Below, piece by piece: positions 22,406 through 33,864 of a stretch of 64,000 nucleotides of DNA. How positions within the stretch are numbered: position 1 is the stretch's first letter; the number at the start of each line of letters is the position of its first letter. The notes beneath the pieces were generated by a model. The model did no database searches. It worked only from the letters and a program-made list of their open reading frames with translations, and had not been told where the DNA came from. Position numbers and translations under genes: made by a program. The stretch lies in NCBI GenBank assembly GCA_008330645.1, contig VLTN01000002.1, positions 1,054,001-1,118,000 on the forward strand, given 5' to 3'. The DNA comes from Cafeteria roenbergensis. Lineage: Eukaryota > Sar > Bigyra > Bicosoecida > Cafeteriaceae.

Positions 22406-22756
22406 CGCCGAGCCGGCAGTGGTTTCCATCGCGAGCGGCAGCGGAGCGGCAGCGGAGCGGCAGCGGAGCGGCAGCGGAGCAGCTTTGCATCGCAAGATGT
22501 CGCCACACGGGTCCGGCAGCGGCTTGAACCGTCAGCTGTGCACAGGCCTGCTCGCTCCGCGCATAATGCAAGGACAGTTTCTGTCGCCGATGCCTCACGC
22601 ACACTTCATGTCGGGCACCCAGCCTTCGGGCCAAGGGACGCACCATCGCTCTCGGTCTCTCGCGGGCATCGCCGGCGCCGCCCCTCACACACAAGCAGCC
22701 GCGGCGACACAACCAGGCCTCACGCTCCACGTGCCGGGGCGAGGCTGCCTGCCCCT
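22406..22756. other. Convergent 3' spacer
   Basis: The spacer between two convergent stop codons contains the 11-bp minisatellite listed separately. No gene is seen. Confidence 0.5.
22432..22481 (+). repeat. 11-bp minisatellite
   Basis: About four and a half copies of gagcggcagcg, just past the methyltransferase-like stop. It lies in the presumed 3' UTR region and has no coding role I can see. Confidence 0.85.
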
Positions 22757-24035
22757 TCACGCTCGCTTCCCGGTCCGGGGTCGCAGACCCGGCTTCGTCC
22801 GCGACCGTGCCGCCACACGCTTGGCGTCCTCGGCTGCCGCGCGGGCCTCTTGCGCCTCCGCCAGCGTCTTGCTAGCCTCCTCCCTCGCCGCCGCGGCCCC
22901 TGCCAGCTGCGCACGGGCCTCCTCCGCCCTCTCTGCAGCCTGCGTCATCTCAATGCGCAGGCTCCTCAGTGCTTCGTCGCGCGACCGCCGGGCCCGCATC
23001 GCCACCTCCCTCGACGAGGCCAAATCTGCCTCAAGCTCCGCCACTCGCTGCAGCATCGACTGCACCGTGTCGCGCAGCTGCACGGCCTCCGATTCCGTGG
23101 CCTCTGCCATCGCGCGGTCCTGGGCTGCGCGAGCTTCGACCTCCTCCACGCCTCGCACCCGCTCCGCGGCGTGCTCCCGCGCCGCGTCAGCCGACTGCTC
23201 CCTCGCAGCGGCCCGCTCCGCCGCCGCGGCTGCTGCAGCCGCGGCGTCGGCCTCTCGTGCCCGCGCCTGCTCCGCCAACAGGGTCTGCTTCTCCGCCTCC
23301 GCGTGGCAGACTGCCAGCTCTTCCTGCGCCGCATGCACATCCCCCCTGAGCGACTCCTCGCGCTCGGCGGCAGCTGCGAGGTCGGCCCGCAACGCGTCGT
23401 TCTCGGCCTGCATAGCGCCGCGCAAGTGGGCGAGGGCCTCTTCAGCCTCCTCGCGCTGGGATGCCAGGCGCTTGTCCGCCTCTTGCAGCCTCCCTTCCAT
23501 GTCGTGGACGCCGTCGGTGGCCCTGCCCAGGCGCTGGCGCAGCCGCTTCGCCGCGTCCTTGAAGTCGTCTGCACGCTTTGCACTTGCCCGAGAGGCCTCC
23601 GCAGCGTCTGTCAGTTGCTTTTCGAGGCGCTTAATCTCCATGCGCTGCCGACCACATCGCTCCGTGAGCTCGTTCACGACGGACTTGCCATCCTCAACCC
23701 GCGCGCGGGCTGACGCGGCTGCCCGCAAGGCCCGCTCCTTCTCCGCCTTCTCTTGCCCCAGCGCAACGCGGAGAGTCTCTTTGTCCTCCTCGAGGCACTT
23801 GCAGCGGTTGATCAGCCAGAGCTGCGGAAGCGCGGGACGGTCGCGCAGCAGCAACCGGTTGGCAAACGCTGCGCGCCGCGGCGGGCGGCGCCTGACGACT
23901 AGAGGTGCCAGCACCACAACCTCCACCTCCACCGCCACAGCCACAGCGGTTGCGCCCCTTGCCCCCGATTCTCACCAGCCGCTCCTCCGGGAGCACCTCA
24001 GACCGTAGGAGCGGGGCATGAGCCGCAGTCGCCAT
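22757..24035 (-). CDS. Long coiled-coil protein
   Basis: Exon 1 is 24035-23976 (MATAAHAPLLRSEVLPEERL) and exon 2 is 23821-22757 (GTGAGA donor, CTTCCGCAG acceptor, phase 0), giving 374 residues. After a short head (LWLINRCKCLEEDKETLR) the chain is almost all charged helix rich in Glu, Arg, Ala and Gln, with heptad spacing and no Pro or Gly breaks until a basic tail ending RPRTGKRA. This indicates an elongated dimeric coiled coil, as in cytoskeletal, centrosomal or ciliary linkers. The sequence is too low in complexity to name a family. The longer read-through N-terminus (Val/Arg-rich) is rejected because it is intron translated. Confidence 0.72.
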
Positions 24036-24408
24036 TCGTGCAGTCCGGAGATGGGTGTCGCTCTGCGCCGGTGGCTCCCTGACGAGCCCAGAGATCAGCG
24101 TTCAGCGCCGAGGGCCTCGCGCACTGCAATAGCACCGGCACTTGCTGCGAGCGCCGATCTGCTGTGTGAGACGTCACGAGTCTGCCGGTGCCTCGCGGGT
24201 TGCAGGTTGGTGGCGCGAACCGGCAGAGCTTTCACAACGGGTCGCGCGGCCCGCGGCGCGGCGCTCTCGCGGAGGCGCGCAGGGACGCGCACGACGCACA
24301 TCACCGCTCCAATACTTTCAAAAACTTGGTTGGGTCGCACTTGACGAGCAGGACCGCCGGAGGCTGGGAGCGCAGGTGGGGGCGGCCCCGCGTGGCGCGG
24401 GCCGGGGC
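24036..24408. other. Spacer between two minus-strand genes
   Basis: These 373 bp contain the promoter of the coiled-coil gene and the 3' UTR of the phospholipase B-like gene. No other feature is seen. Confidence 0.4.
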
Positions 24409-26459
24409 TCAGAGAGCGGCGGTGACCCAATCAAAGGCGAACAGGTCCGGCAGGCCGACGTGAGCGGGTGGCGGGGAAAAGGAAGAGGTCGAGAACCGGA
24501 ACGGCGGCATGTTGCCTGAGTGTGTGGGACCGCTGATGACGACGCTGGCGTAGCGGGTGCCGCCAACGAGGGTTCCACTGCCGTCGGCGTCGGTAGTCGA
24601 GACCGCCTCCCCGCGAAGCAGGCGAGCGGAGGTGATCTTGCAGTCGGTCTCGACGTGGTTCCTGTGACCGAGCGCGCTGATGGCATAGGTGCCGTTGGCC
24701 GGGTTGAGATCGTCGCGGCATGCGATGGCGTTCTCTGCGGAGGAGGGCGGCCAGAGGCCCTCCTGCCCCTGCCGGGAGATGGGGTCGAACAGGAAGTTGT
24801 TGTAGCGCATGATGGCGCGCATGCCATCAAGGCCTCGCACGTCCGTGTGGTTGCGGGCGAAGATGAGGGCGCGGGCGGTGGCGTTGTAGCTGAACCAAGG
24901 CCCGAGCTTCTTCTCGATGGGGATGAGACCCGAGCGCTCGAAAACGTCAGGGAAAGCGGGGACGTTGTAGGAGGGCACGTACGTTTCCGTCCTGAGGCGG
25001 TCAGTGATGTCGTGGTACTCGACGTAGCCCGGCAGCTGATCAAGCATCGTCAGCGCACCAGCGGAGAGCACCGGCGGGGAGCCCTTGCGCAGCTGCACGC
25101 GCGAGTTGTCCAGGATGATGAACTCGTTGTTGTACGTCCCCGAGTTGAGCGTGGAGAAGACCTCACACCACTGCTCGCCAGTGGCTCCCAGCCTGTTCGC
25201 TACGGAGTTGCGCACCCACTCCAGCACCGACTGGGGTTGCACAAACTTCCACAGGGTTGGGTTGGAGTTCCCAATGGTGGTCTCCAGGACGACCATGCCG
25301 GGGTCCTGAGCATCGGCGCCGGCTGTGACGTAGTAGTCGTCGGACGAAAACAGGGTGCCAGGGTAGCTAGACATGAACACCGTCGGGCGAGAAACGGCCT
25401 CCTGGCCGCCGGCTGTCGCGCGGTACGGAAGGTCGTAGCGCTTAAACACGCGCGTCAGGTCGTTCAAGGAGCCCCAGGTCGCCTGGGCGATAAGAAGATC
25501 ATCCGCGGTGAGCTTCACAAGCGCCGAGCAGTGCCCGCCGCCCCCCCAGCCGTCCCCCCGGGCCTTGATTCCCAGGCGCGCGCGCATCGCCGCACTAGGG
25601 ATGAGACCCTCCACGGGGATGCCCGTCTGGGCGGACACGGCCGAGGCGAGGTCCTCCAGGTCGCCCCCGATCTGCATGTTGCGAAATGCAACCGGCAGCA
25701 GCGAGGCCGACGGAGGCGCCGCACTGGCGTAGCCAGCCTCTAGCCCAGCCGTTTGGGCACCCATCAAGCCGACTTGGTGCCAAAAGGGGCTCGTCGACGC
25801 GTTGGCCTTGACTCCAGCGGCCACAAAGTCTGCATTCCGAGCGAGCCAGTCCTCAAGCTGCGGGCAATCCAAACGGTGACTGGCGACAGGCAAGAGGCAA
25901 AGCTGGCCGCGAGCCCCAAACGGCACGCAGTTTGCCCTTCGCCCTCGCAGGTGGCTCACCGGCTTCCCAAGGGTCGCGTTCACGGCGGTGTTGAAGGCGA
26001 ACTGGGAAATTCGCTGCCAAGTCAGCGCCCCTTCCAAAAATCCTGCATTTCGCGCAAGATCGCGGGCAAAGAAGCGCACTGGGTTGCAAACACGCAACGG
26101 CCACGGGCATAGCGCCCACTCGTGGGGCAGCACCTGCTCATGAGCCCCGGCTCACCTGCTGCGAAGGCAGTCTCCGTGTCGTTGGAGGACTTTCGGCCCT
26201 CCAGGCGAAGGAAGGTCCAGCCATTCTCGTCGATCTGGTCCTCAAACTGGGCCCTCGAAAGCCACGGCGTGCCTGAAGGCAGCACGGACGACGTGCGAAG
26301 CTGGCCGTCGGGCCCCGCGAAGCAGTAGGTGTACGGCGAAGCTCGCAGCGCCTCCGAATGGGCGTGGCGCTTCGAGAGCGGCTCCATGCGGTTCGCGCCG
26401 GCCTGCCAGGCTTGGCAGGCCATGAACGCCAGGGCACACACAGCAGTAAGCGCCTTCAT
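24409..26459 (-). CDS. Phospholipase B-like protein (PLBD family, Ntn-hydrolase fold)
   Basis: PLBD proteins are glycosylated lysosomal or secreted Ntn hydrolases, reported as phospholipase B/amidase. Exon 1 is 26459-26156 and exon 2 is 26078-24409 (GTGAGC donor, ACCCAG acceptor, phase 1), giving 657 residues. A signal peptide is visible (MKALTAVCALAFMACQAWQA). Family motifs in order: GHCSALVKL with the presumed N-terminal nucleophile Cys (near residue 285), DDLLIAQATWGSLNDLTRVF, MSSYPGTLFSSDDYY, TTIGNSNPTLWKFVQPQSVL, VANRLGATGEQW, NSGTYNNEFIILD, LDQLPGYVEY, SYNVPAFPDVFERSG, ALIFARNHTDVRGLDGM, MRYNNFLFDPIS, NAIACRDDLNPANGTY and PDLFAFDWV. The whole family core is present. It is somewhat longer than the usual 550-600 residues. 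Several NxS/T sequons fit the secretory route. Confidence 0.94.
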
Positions 26460-26564
26460 CCTGCGCAATGTGCGGCGTCAGCAGTTCTGGCCGTTCGCGG
26501 CGGGGCACTTGAGCGAATGTTTTCCGGCTCGCAAGCATTCACGCAAAAGTCCCGGCACGCGAGA

Positions 26565-29500
26565 TTAAATGAGGGGCGCATCGTCTTCCTGAGGTTGCTT
26601 GAACGCCTCGGGGACTTCTGAGTCGCTCTCGTCAAACGAGGGCAGTGTGCTCGACCCAGCCGGTTGAGACACCTTGCCCAAGTCCGAGGGCTCGGCATCC
26701 CAGAGCGAGTCGATTTGTGCCTGAGCAGACGCAACAACGTCGTCAGAACCTAGGCCGCTCTCGGCCCAATGGTCATTAGCCCCGAGAGGATTTGCCACCG
26801 CCTCAGCCGCATCAGCCACCGGCTCCACAGCTGCCTCGGCCGCATCAGCCACCGGCTTCGACGCTGCCGCCGCCGCATCAGCCACCGGCTTCGACGCTGC
26901 AGCCGACGCATCGGCCACCGGCTTCGAAGCTGCCTCGGCCGCATCAGCCACCGGCTTCGACGCTGCAGCCGACGCATCAGCCACCGGCTTCGAAGCTGCC
27001 TCGGCCGCATCAGCCACCGGCTCCACAGCCGCCTCGGCCGCATCAGCCACCGGCTTCGACGCTGCCGCCGCCGCATCAGCCACCGGCTCCACAGCTGCCG
27101 CCGCCGCATCAGCCACCGGCTCCACAGCCGCCTCGGCCGCATCAGCCACCGGCTTCGACGCTGCCGCCGCCGCATCAGCCACCGGCTTCGACGCTGCAGC
27201 CGACGCATCGGCCACCGGCTTCGAAGCTGCCTCGGCCGCATCAGCCACCGGCTCCACAGCCGCCTCGGCCGCATCAGCCACCGGCTTCGACGCTGCCGCC
27301 GCCGCATCAGCCACCGGCTCCACAGCTGCCGCCGCCGCATCAGCCACCGGCTCCACAGCCGCCTCGGCCGCATCAGCCACCGGCTTCGACGCTGCCGCCG
27401 CCGCATCAGCCACCGGCTTCGACGCTGCCGCCGCCGCATCAGCCACCGGCTCCACAGCCGCCTCGGCCGCATCAGCCACCGGCTCCACAGCCGCCTCGGC
27501 CGCATCAGCCACCGGCTTCGAAGCTGCAGCCGACGCATCAGCCACCGGCTCCACAGCCGCCTCGGCCGCATCAGCCACCGGCTCCGAGCTGCGCTCCGCC
27601 GCATCAGCCACCGGCATCCACAGCCGCCTCGCCGCCGCATCAGCCACCGGCTCCACAGCCGCCTCGGCCGCATCAGCCACACGGCTTCGACGCTGCCGGC
27701 CGCCGCCACCGCATCAGCCACCGGCTTCGACGCTGCCGCCGCCGCCGCATCAGCCACCGGCTCCACAGCCGCCTCGGCCGCATCAGCCACCGGCCACCGG
27801 CGCTCCACAGCCGCCTCGGCCGCATCAGCCACCGGCTTCGAAGCTGCAGCCGCCGCATCAGCCACCGGCTCCACAGCCGCCTCGGCCGCATCAGCCACCG
27901 GCTCCACAGCCGCCTCGGCCGCATCAGCCACCGGCTCCACAGCCGCCTCGGCCGCATCAGCCACCGGCTCCACAGCCGCCTCGGCCGCATCAGCCACCGG
28001 CTCCACAGCCGCCTCGGCCGCATCAGCCACCGGCTCCACAGCCGCCTCGGCCGCATCAGCCACCGGCGCTGCAGCCGACGCATCGCCACCGGCTTCGACC
28101 TGCCGCCGCCGCATCAGCCACCGGCATCTCCACAGCCGCCTCGCCGCCGCATCAGCCACCGCCGCTCCACAGCCGCCTCGGCCGCATCAGCACACCGCCG
28201 CATCAGCCACCGGCCACAGCCGCCTCGGCCGCATCAGCCACCGGCTTCGACGCTGCAGCCGACGCATCAGCCAGCCTGCCTCCGCCGCATCAGCCACCGG
28301 CTCCACAGCCGCCTCGGCCGCATCAGCCACCGGCTTCGACGCTGCACAGCCGCCTCGGCCGCATCAGCCACCGGCTCCACAGCCGCCTCGGCCGCATCAG
28401 CCACCGGCTCCACAGCCGCCTCGGCCGCATCAGCCACCGGCTCCACAGCCGCCTCGGCCGCATCAGCCACCGGCTTCGACGCTGCAGCCGACGCATCAGC
28501 CACCGGCTTCGACGCTGCCGCCGCCGCATCAGCCACCGGCTCCACAGCCGCCTCGGCCGCATCAGCCACCGGCTCCACAGCCGCCTCGGCCGCATCAGCC
28601 ACCGGCTTCGACGCTGCAGCCGACGCATCAGCCACCGGCTTCGAACCTGCCGCCGCCGCATCAGCCACCGGCTCCACAGCCGCCTCGGCCGCATCAGCCA
28701 CCGGCTCCACAGCCGCCTCGGCCGCATCAGCCACCGGCTCCACAGCCGCCTCGGCCGCATCAGCCACCGGCTCCACAGCCGCCTCGGCCGCATCAGCCAC
28801 CGGCTCCACAGCCGCCTCGGCCGCATCAGCCACCGGCTTCGAAGCTGCCGCCGCCGCATCAGCCACCGGCTCCACAGCCGCCTCGGCCGCATCAGCCACC
28901 GGCTCCACAGCCGCCTCGGCCGCATCAGCCACCGGCTCGGTCGACGCACTCGAGGCATTCGCACTCAAACCAGACTCCAATGCGTCACCACTGGTTGCGT
29001 TGCGGATAGCACCGGAGCTGTTGATTGAACTGTTGCTGGCTCCAGTGGCTGCCCCAGCATCGGCAGGCGAAGACTCCAAGCCAGCGGCGGAACCGTCTGG
29101 CATGACTTCGCCGGACACGACATCTCCACCAAGCGCCTGTGGCGTGGTCGCTGCAGCGTCCGCTGAATCGGCATCGCTGGCGGGCTCGGAAGGGAGCCCT
29201 TCGTCGTTGACAGCTGGCTCTCCTGGCGAGGGTGCCATCATGGCTGAGAGGGCGCTGTTGGCAGCCTGCGCTGCGAACAACGTTCCAGCCCATGCCATGC
29301 TCGCCCCAACGACCAGAGCCTCCCAGGACACTGCCCCAGCTGTGGACGCCGCCGCCTGAACGATAGCGTGGGTACCAGGCGCCATGCCCATCTGCTCTGG
29401 CACGCCCTCGATGGCGAGCGCGCCCAGCAGCACTGAGAGACCGGCCACGACCACGGCTACAATGGTGCAGGCGAGGCCAAGGCCGCCGCAGGGACCGCGC

Positions 29501-31276
29501 GGGGGCGGGTCGCGCGCCACACGAATGGCAGTGATGCGCCGGTCCCTGCTGGCGCCAGAGACGACTGCCCTGCAGTTGGGAGTGAGAGCCACTGAGTCCA
29601 CGGGGCAGTTGTGCTGCTTTCGCACGCACAGCGTGTCCCAATTCTCGTCCAGCACGCGGACGGTTCCCGTGCTGTCTCCCAGCGCGTACCTGCGGCACCT
29701 CCGCTCATCTGTGGCAGCACGCAGGTCCGACGCGGCATCGAGGAGCGCAGAGCGGCGAGCTGGGTTCACCCTGGCGTACTCGTCAGCCACGGCCTGCTGG
29801 TCGGCGAACCCGACGGCCAGGCTGTAGCCGGGTGCCTCCGAGACGGCGCGCACGTCCACGCAGTGCCAGCGGGCCTTGGGCAGGTCCGTGGGCGAGCGGG
29901 ACAGGGATTCCGGCGGTGTGAAGCGAAGGCTGCTGGAGAAGGCGGGGTCAGTGGGGTCGCTTGCATACCGGGCTGCCTCTCCCACCAGCTCGGGGTAAGG
30001 GCACGACGCGATGGCGGGGTCATCAGGGACGAGAAAGCGCCAGCGGGAGAGGACCGTCCACGCAGCCATGGAGCTCTCCAGAACCACGATGGAGCGGGAC
30101 TCATCCTCGAACACGGCCTTGTGAGCGCGGAACTCTGCCTTGGTTGGCGGGCGACGCGAGCGCTTCCGCACCGAAGCCGGGACCTCCCCGCCGGTTGCTC
30201 GCATTGCTGCGCTGGGCAGCTCGTGGACGATGTTCTTCGACAGCTTCCACAGCCGCACTGAGCTGTTCCGGGCTGTCGACGCCAGCCAGCGCCCCCCCTT
30301 GCCTGTAGCCACGCTTGTGACCTCTGCGCCGTGCGAGGGCAGGGCCTGCCAGATCCGCGCCTCAACCCGTACTTCCAAGCCCTCGTCGTTCCGCGCCACG
30401 ATCCAGATCCTGACCACGCCGTCGCTGCCGCCTGTGGCCACCGTGTGCTCGTTGAGCGCCACAGCGCACTCCTGGGTCATGCCCCCGTCAGCATCGGCCC
30501 CAAACACGGTTCTCATCGACGCCACTTCGCGGAGGAAGCCACTGGCGCTGCAGTCGTCGGCCGAGGCCCTGCCCATCGTGACCCCGACGACTGGCGTCAG
30601 GATCTTGCATGTGTCGTTGGCGTTGGCGTACCACGTGCCTGCGTCGGAGGGAGAACAGCCTGTCACCAGGTCCTCTCGCGGAAACACCTGCGAATACACC
30701 TCTCTCAGCGGCTCGAGCCTCCCGCCAGTCTCCGGGGTAATCGGGCCGGCGCTGCCTTCGTAGAGAGTCTGCGATCCTCATGGGCCGGACGCGAGGACAG
30801 GCGCGACGCTCAAGTGGACAGGCGCAAGCTGCTTACACCGCCTTGCAAGACCAGATGCCACACTCGGCGCCGTTTGCGGGAGGAGCAGGGCAGCAAACCT
30901 TGAACAAACGAGCCGCAACGTGGGAGCTGCCGCCGACGGAGGCCCGAGCAGCCGACACGGCGCCCGTCGGGCGCGAGAGCGACGCATGGCTCACGAGGGA
31001 GTTTGGGGTCTCGTTCTGCCCGCCCCCGGCGCAGGCAAGGACCCTGAAGCGCCCGTGCTTGTCGTCTGGCACGGGAACGCAGGACACTGCCCACACTGGC
31101 GCGCGAGCTTCGGTCTCGACGCCGACCAAAAGTGGTGCCTCCGCGTCGGATGCGGCCATGGTCGCCTCGTCCGGGCACTGGGCGCCCTCCAGCACGCACT
31201 TCGCACGAGCGCGTCTCCGCGGCAGTGGCGCCGACGCCGACGGCAGCACGGGGCCAGCGCTTCGAGTATTTGCCAT
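26565..31276 (-). CDS. Sec12/PREB-like WD40 membrane protein with 11-residue repeat tail
   Basis: Sec12/PREB is the ER exchange factor for Sar1 that starts COPII coat assembly. Exon 1 runs from ATG 31276 (or 31159) to 30839; exon 2 starts at 30768 (GTGTAA donor, GCAG acceptor, phase 0). Exon 1 has the Sec12-like opening WAVSCVPVPDD...FRVLACAGGGQNETPNS, matching the Gly-rich N-loop followed by Asn that contacts Sar1, though the family Lys is not evident. WD-type blades follow (TVATGGSDGVVRIW, VTSVATGKGGRWLASTARNSSVRLW, VDSVALTPNCRAVVSGASRD). Then come one strong membrane segment (LACTIVAVVVAGLSVLLGAL), a second hydrophobic stretch, NxS/T sites, and a very long EPVADAAEAAV-type tail ending EDDAPLI. 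The repeat frame is open from the 5' side to about 28267 and from about 27680 to the stop. Between these, several small indels break it; assembly error in the repeat is a serious alternative. The Sec12 assignment is inference from architecture. Confidence 0.68.
26795..28960 (-). repeat. 33-bp coding minisatellite (11-residue repeat)
   Basis: Roughly 60 tandem 33-bp units read on the minus strand as EPVADAAEAAV, with a second common type KPVADAAAAAS / KPVADASAAAS. The stretch 27590-28290 contains units of irregular length; the two flanks are regular. The array has no stop codons on several frames of both strands, which creates long false ORFs. Confidence 0.95.
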
Positions 31277-31415
31277 CTGTGGAATATATGGTGCAAGTTC
31301 GCGCTTGTCGCACGAGTCGCACCTGTGGCACGGCTGAGCGCACCGTTCCGCCGGCCCGTGCTGCGGGCCACAGCAGCGCGTCGTTGTCTCCGCTGCCTGG
31401 GCCGGAGGGTGTGCG
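31277..31415. promoter_or_regulatory. Short head-to-head intergenic region
   Basis: Only 139 bp separate the start codons of the divergent Sec12-like and seven-transmembrane genes, so their promoters must overlap here (about 256 bp if the Sec12-like start is 31159). It includes a relatively A/T-rich patch near 31265-31295. I see no convincing TATA box. Bidirectional promoter use is inferred from geometry only. Confidence 0.45.
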
Positions 31416-33689
31416 ATGGGGGCGTTGAGAGCCGCCGGGCTGCTTTGGGCAGTGGGGGCAGCCGCCGCGAACGCGCGCGTCAGCGGGCTGGCGGAGCCAA
31501 CCTATCGGATCCCAGCCGTCGACTCCCACGTAGCTCCCGACTTCATTTTCCCCATGATTCGGTGGAGCGGCGAGAGGGGCGCCATTTTCGAGCTGGCTGC
31601 GACCCTGAGCGTGACCGTGACCAACGCTCCGGCAACTGTTGCCCTGGTTCCAGACAGCGCCGTGAGCGCCAGCGCGGCCCGGTCGGTATTTGCCATGGTC
31701 GTTTGCCCCTCATCTGTGTCGGACACCGTGCAGCTGACGCTGCCTGCCGCCCCGGGAGTCAACCCCGGGCTGGCCGACGTTTGCATGCGGGACGCATTTA
31801 TCCGCACGAGCGCCTTCCGGCGAGAGCCGACGGCCGCGTCATGCGGCCACGTCTTTATGCACCCTTCGGCGTTTCCGACGAACAGCTCGCCGTTTGACGC
31901 GGGCCCGCCCCGTGTGGTCTCCGCTCACGCCACGTTCGAGCTGGCCGCGACGGCGATGGTGGTGCCCGAGGCCGACTCGTGGACAGTCTTTCTGAGCGCG
32001 TGTGGAATGACAGATGTGCAAAACATGGTCATATCCTTTAACGAGGAGCATGATGCGTGCCGTAACGAGGCCCTGCGGCGGGCGGTGGACTCTACAGGTG
32101 CCATCGGGAACCTGAGCATCGGAGGCCACCTGGTGGATTGCGGCCAGCGGGCCGATCCGTTCACCTGGGCGCTCAGCGCCAACACTTCAATATCGGCTCG
32201 CCAGGCTGGCGGAGAGCAGCTGCAGGCTGGTGACATGTGGCTGCTTGTGACGCGCCCGGGTTTCTTGGGTCTGGAGCTCGCTGCCACCTTGCTATTCGCC
32301 GCTCGGCTGTGCGCTGCCCGAGCCAGGCAGTCCTTGCGACTTCACAACAGCTTGCTCGCAGCCATGGCTGCTCGGGTCGTTGCGGATGTGGTCTTCCTTG
32401 CAGGGCTTCGCACAATCGCAGTGGGAGCAACGTACGAGACGCAACGGAAGGTGCTGCTGCCGGTGCTGTTCACTGCCTCGGCTGTGGCGACCGTGGCCAT
32501 TGCCACAATGGCCTTCCTGGTCACATCTGGCTGGCAGCTACTCTTTGCGGAGCTTCCTCGCAGCGGACTTCGCGCGGGCTTGGCAGCCACGCTCCTGGCC
32601 GCGCTTGCGCTGACTTCGGCCAACATCATCGGCACTCCCGAGCAGCCGCCTCTTCCAAGCAACTTGCAGCCGCCGTCGACGGGTTCCGAATTGTCCAGTC
32701 GCCTTCCCTCCGGAGAGCCGGAAGGCTCAAGCCGCTTCGGTGGCTCGGGAATGGGACCCTGGATGGCGGCACTTGTTGTGGCAGCCTGTGCATGCTGCGC
32801 AGCTGCAGCGTACTCCCTCTCCTACGGTGCCAACACAGCAGTCGCCACTGCAAGCTTTCGGATGGAGGCAGTTTGGGCCATTCCAAGCGGCCGGCGGCGA
32901 TGGTGGCTGCGCGCGCTGATCGACCAGCAGATGCGCCTGATCGCCTCGTCGAGGAGAGATGCAATGCTCACGCTGCTGGCGTGTATGGCAATGGCGCTGG
33001 CCGCGACCACAACCAGTGACGCCGCTCCCTTCCGCTGGGTGCCTGACGCCATCTTCCAGGCATCGCTCTGCGCGTTTCTGCTTGGAGTGTCCCACAACTT
33101 CCGGCCTCGGCGGGTGCATGCTGCGGCCCTGAGTGCGCAGGTTGCCCCCGAGACGGCCTCCAACGCAGTGCAGCAAGAGCAGACGCTGCGGCTCGTTCTC
33201 TCCATCCCAGCCGTGGACGGCCCGACCGGGCCTGCGAATTTGCGACATGCCTCCCGCGAGCACCTGGTGCGCCGACTGCTGGGCCAGGACGACCCTGCAG
33301 CGTGCGTTCGCGGCTTGCCGCCGCTTGGCACCAAAGCGGACTTGCCTGCGATAGTGCTCATTGTCCGGCCAGCATCGAGGCCCCCTCCACCCCACGCGAG
33401 CTGCACATCGGCACGGGCCGCCGCCACGCCAGAGGCAGCTCCAGACAATTCAGTGGCGTCGGGGCTGCTGCCTGGTGCAGCCGTGTCGCACGGGCCGTCC
33501 GGGGCGACCCTGCGGCCGGCACTCGCTCTTGGGTGCTCCCCTGCGTCAGCCAGGTGGATCGACGGGGGGTCGACCGTTGCGAGACGCCGGCCGGGTGACT
33601 CCCAAGGACCCCGGGACCCAGTGTCCGCAAGGCTGCATACTCTCCTTCGGCGAATGCGTGGTTCGCAGACGGCACCGGGTGCCGCTTGA
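31416..33689 (+). CDS. Seven-transmembrane protein with large ectodomain (GOST/GPR180-like)
   Basis: The single-exon frame encodes 757 residues. A signal peptide (MGALRAAGLLWAVGAAAANA) is followed by an ectodomain of about 260 residues with Cys residues and NSS, NLS and NTS sequons. It ends with a WTVFLSACG...VQNMVISFN segment recalling the W-lxx-NC strand of GOST ectodomains. Seven hydrophobic helices follow: near residues 288, 312, 345, 388, 450, 505 and 535. The sixth and seventh are MLTLLACMAMALAATTT and WVPDAIFQASLCAFLLG, and the sequence then exits at FRPRR, resembling the WRP exit of TMEM87/GPR107 proteins. The cytosolic tail is about 200 residues, Ala/Pro-rich and disordered. Golgi/endosomal traffic or receptor function would be expected for that family; the match is by eye and modest. 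Confidence 0.6.
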   Translation: MGALRAAGLLWAVGAAAANARVSGLAEPTYRIPAVDSHVAPDFIFPMIRWSGERGAIFELAATLSVTVTNAPATVALVPDSAVSASAARSVFAMVVCPSSVSDTVQLTLPAAPGVNPGLADVCMRDAFIRTSAFRREPTAASCGHVFMHPSAFPTNSSPFDAGPPRVVSAHATFELAATAMVVPEADSWTVFLSACGMTDVQNMVISFNEEHDACRNEALRRAVDSTGAIGNLSIGGHLVDCGQRADPFTWALSANTSISARQAGGEQLQAGDMWLLVTRPGFLGLELAATLLFAARLCAARARQSLRLHNSLLAAMAARVVADVVFLAGLRTIAVGATYETQRKVLLPVLFTASAVATVAIATMAFLVTSGWQLLFAELPRSGLRAGLAATLLAALALTSANIIGTPEQPPLPSNLQPPSTGSELSSRLPSGEPEGSSRFGGSGMGPWMAALVVAACACCAAAAYSLSYGANTAVATASFRMEAVWAIPSGRRRWWLRALIDQQMRLIASSRRDAMLTLLACMAMALAATTTSDAAPFRWVPDAIFQASLCAFLLGVSHNFRPRRVHAAALSAQVAPETASNAVQQEQTLRLVLSIPAVDGPTGPANLRHASREHLVRRLLGQDDPAACVRGLPPLGTKADLPAIVLIVRPASRPPPPHASCTSARAAATPEAAPDNSVASGLLPGAAVSHGPSGATLRPALALGCSPASARWIDGGSTVARRRPGDSQGPRDPVSARLHTLLRRMRGSQTAPGAA

Positions 33690-33864
33690 AGGCTGGGCAT
33701 CGACTGCCGGATTGCGCGCACGCTGAATCGAGACGCGCGCGACGGTTCACGACCAAGTCACTCGGTGTCATGCACATGACCACACGCGGTGCAAGCGAAG
33801 GCAAGGCAGCGCCTCCAGGATTGGCCGGGAGCAGCAGCCGCCTAGCGAGGCCAATGGTGCCAGG

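Noticed and set aside
26769-29359. Two plus-strand open frames of 746 and 855 residues across the 33-bp repeat
   Set aside because: They are His/Pro/Arg-rich translations of the antisense of the EPVADAAEAAV array. The minus frame continues from a WD40-membrane protein and is the coding one.
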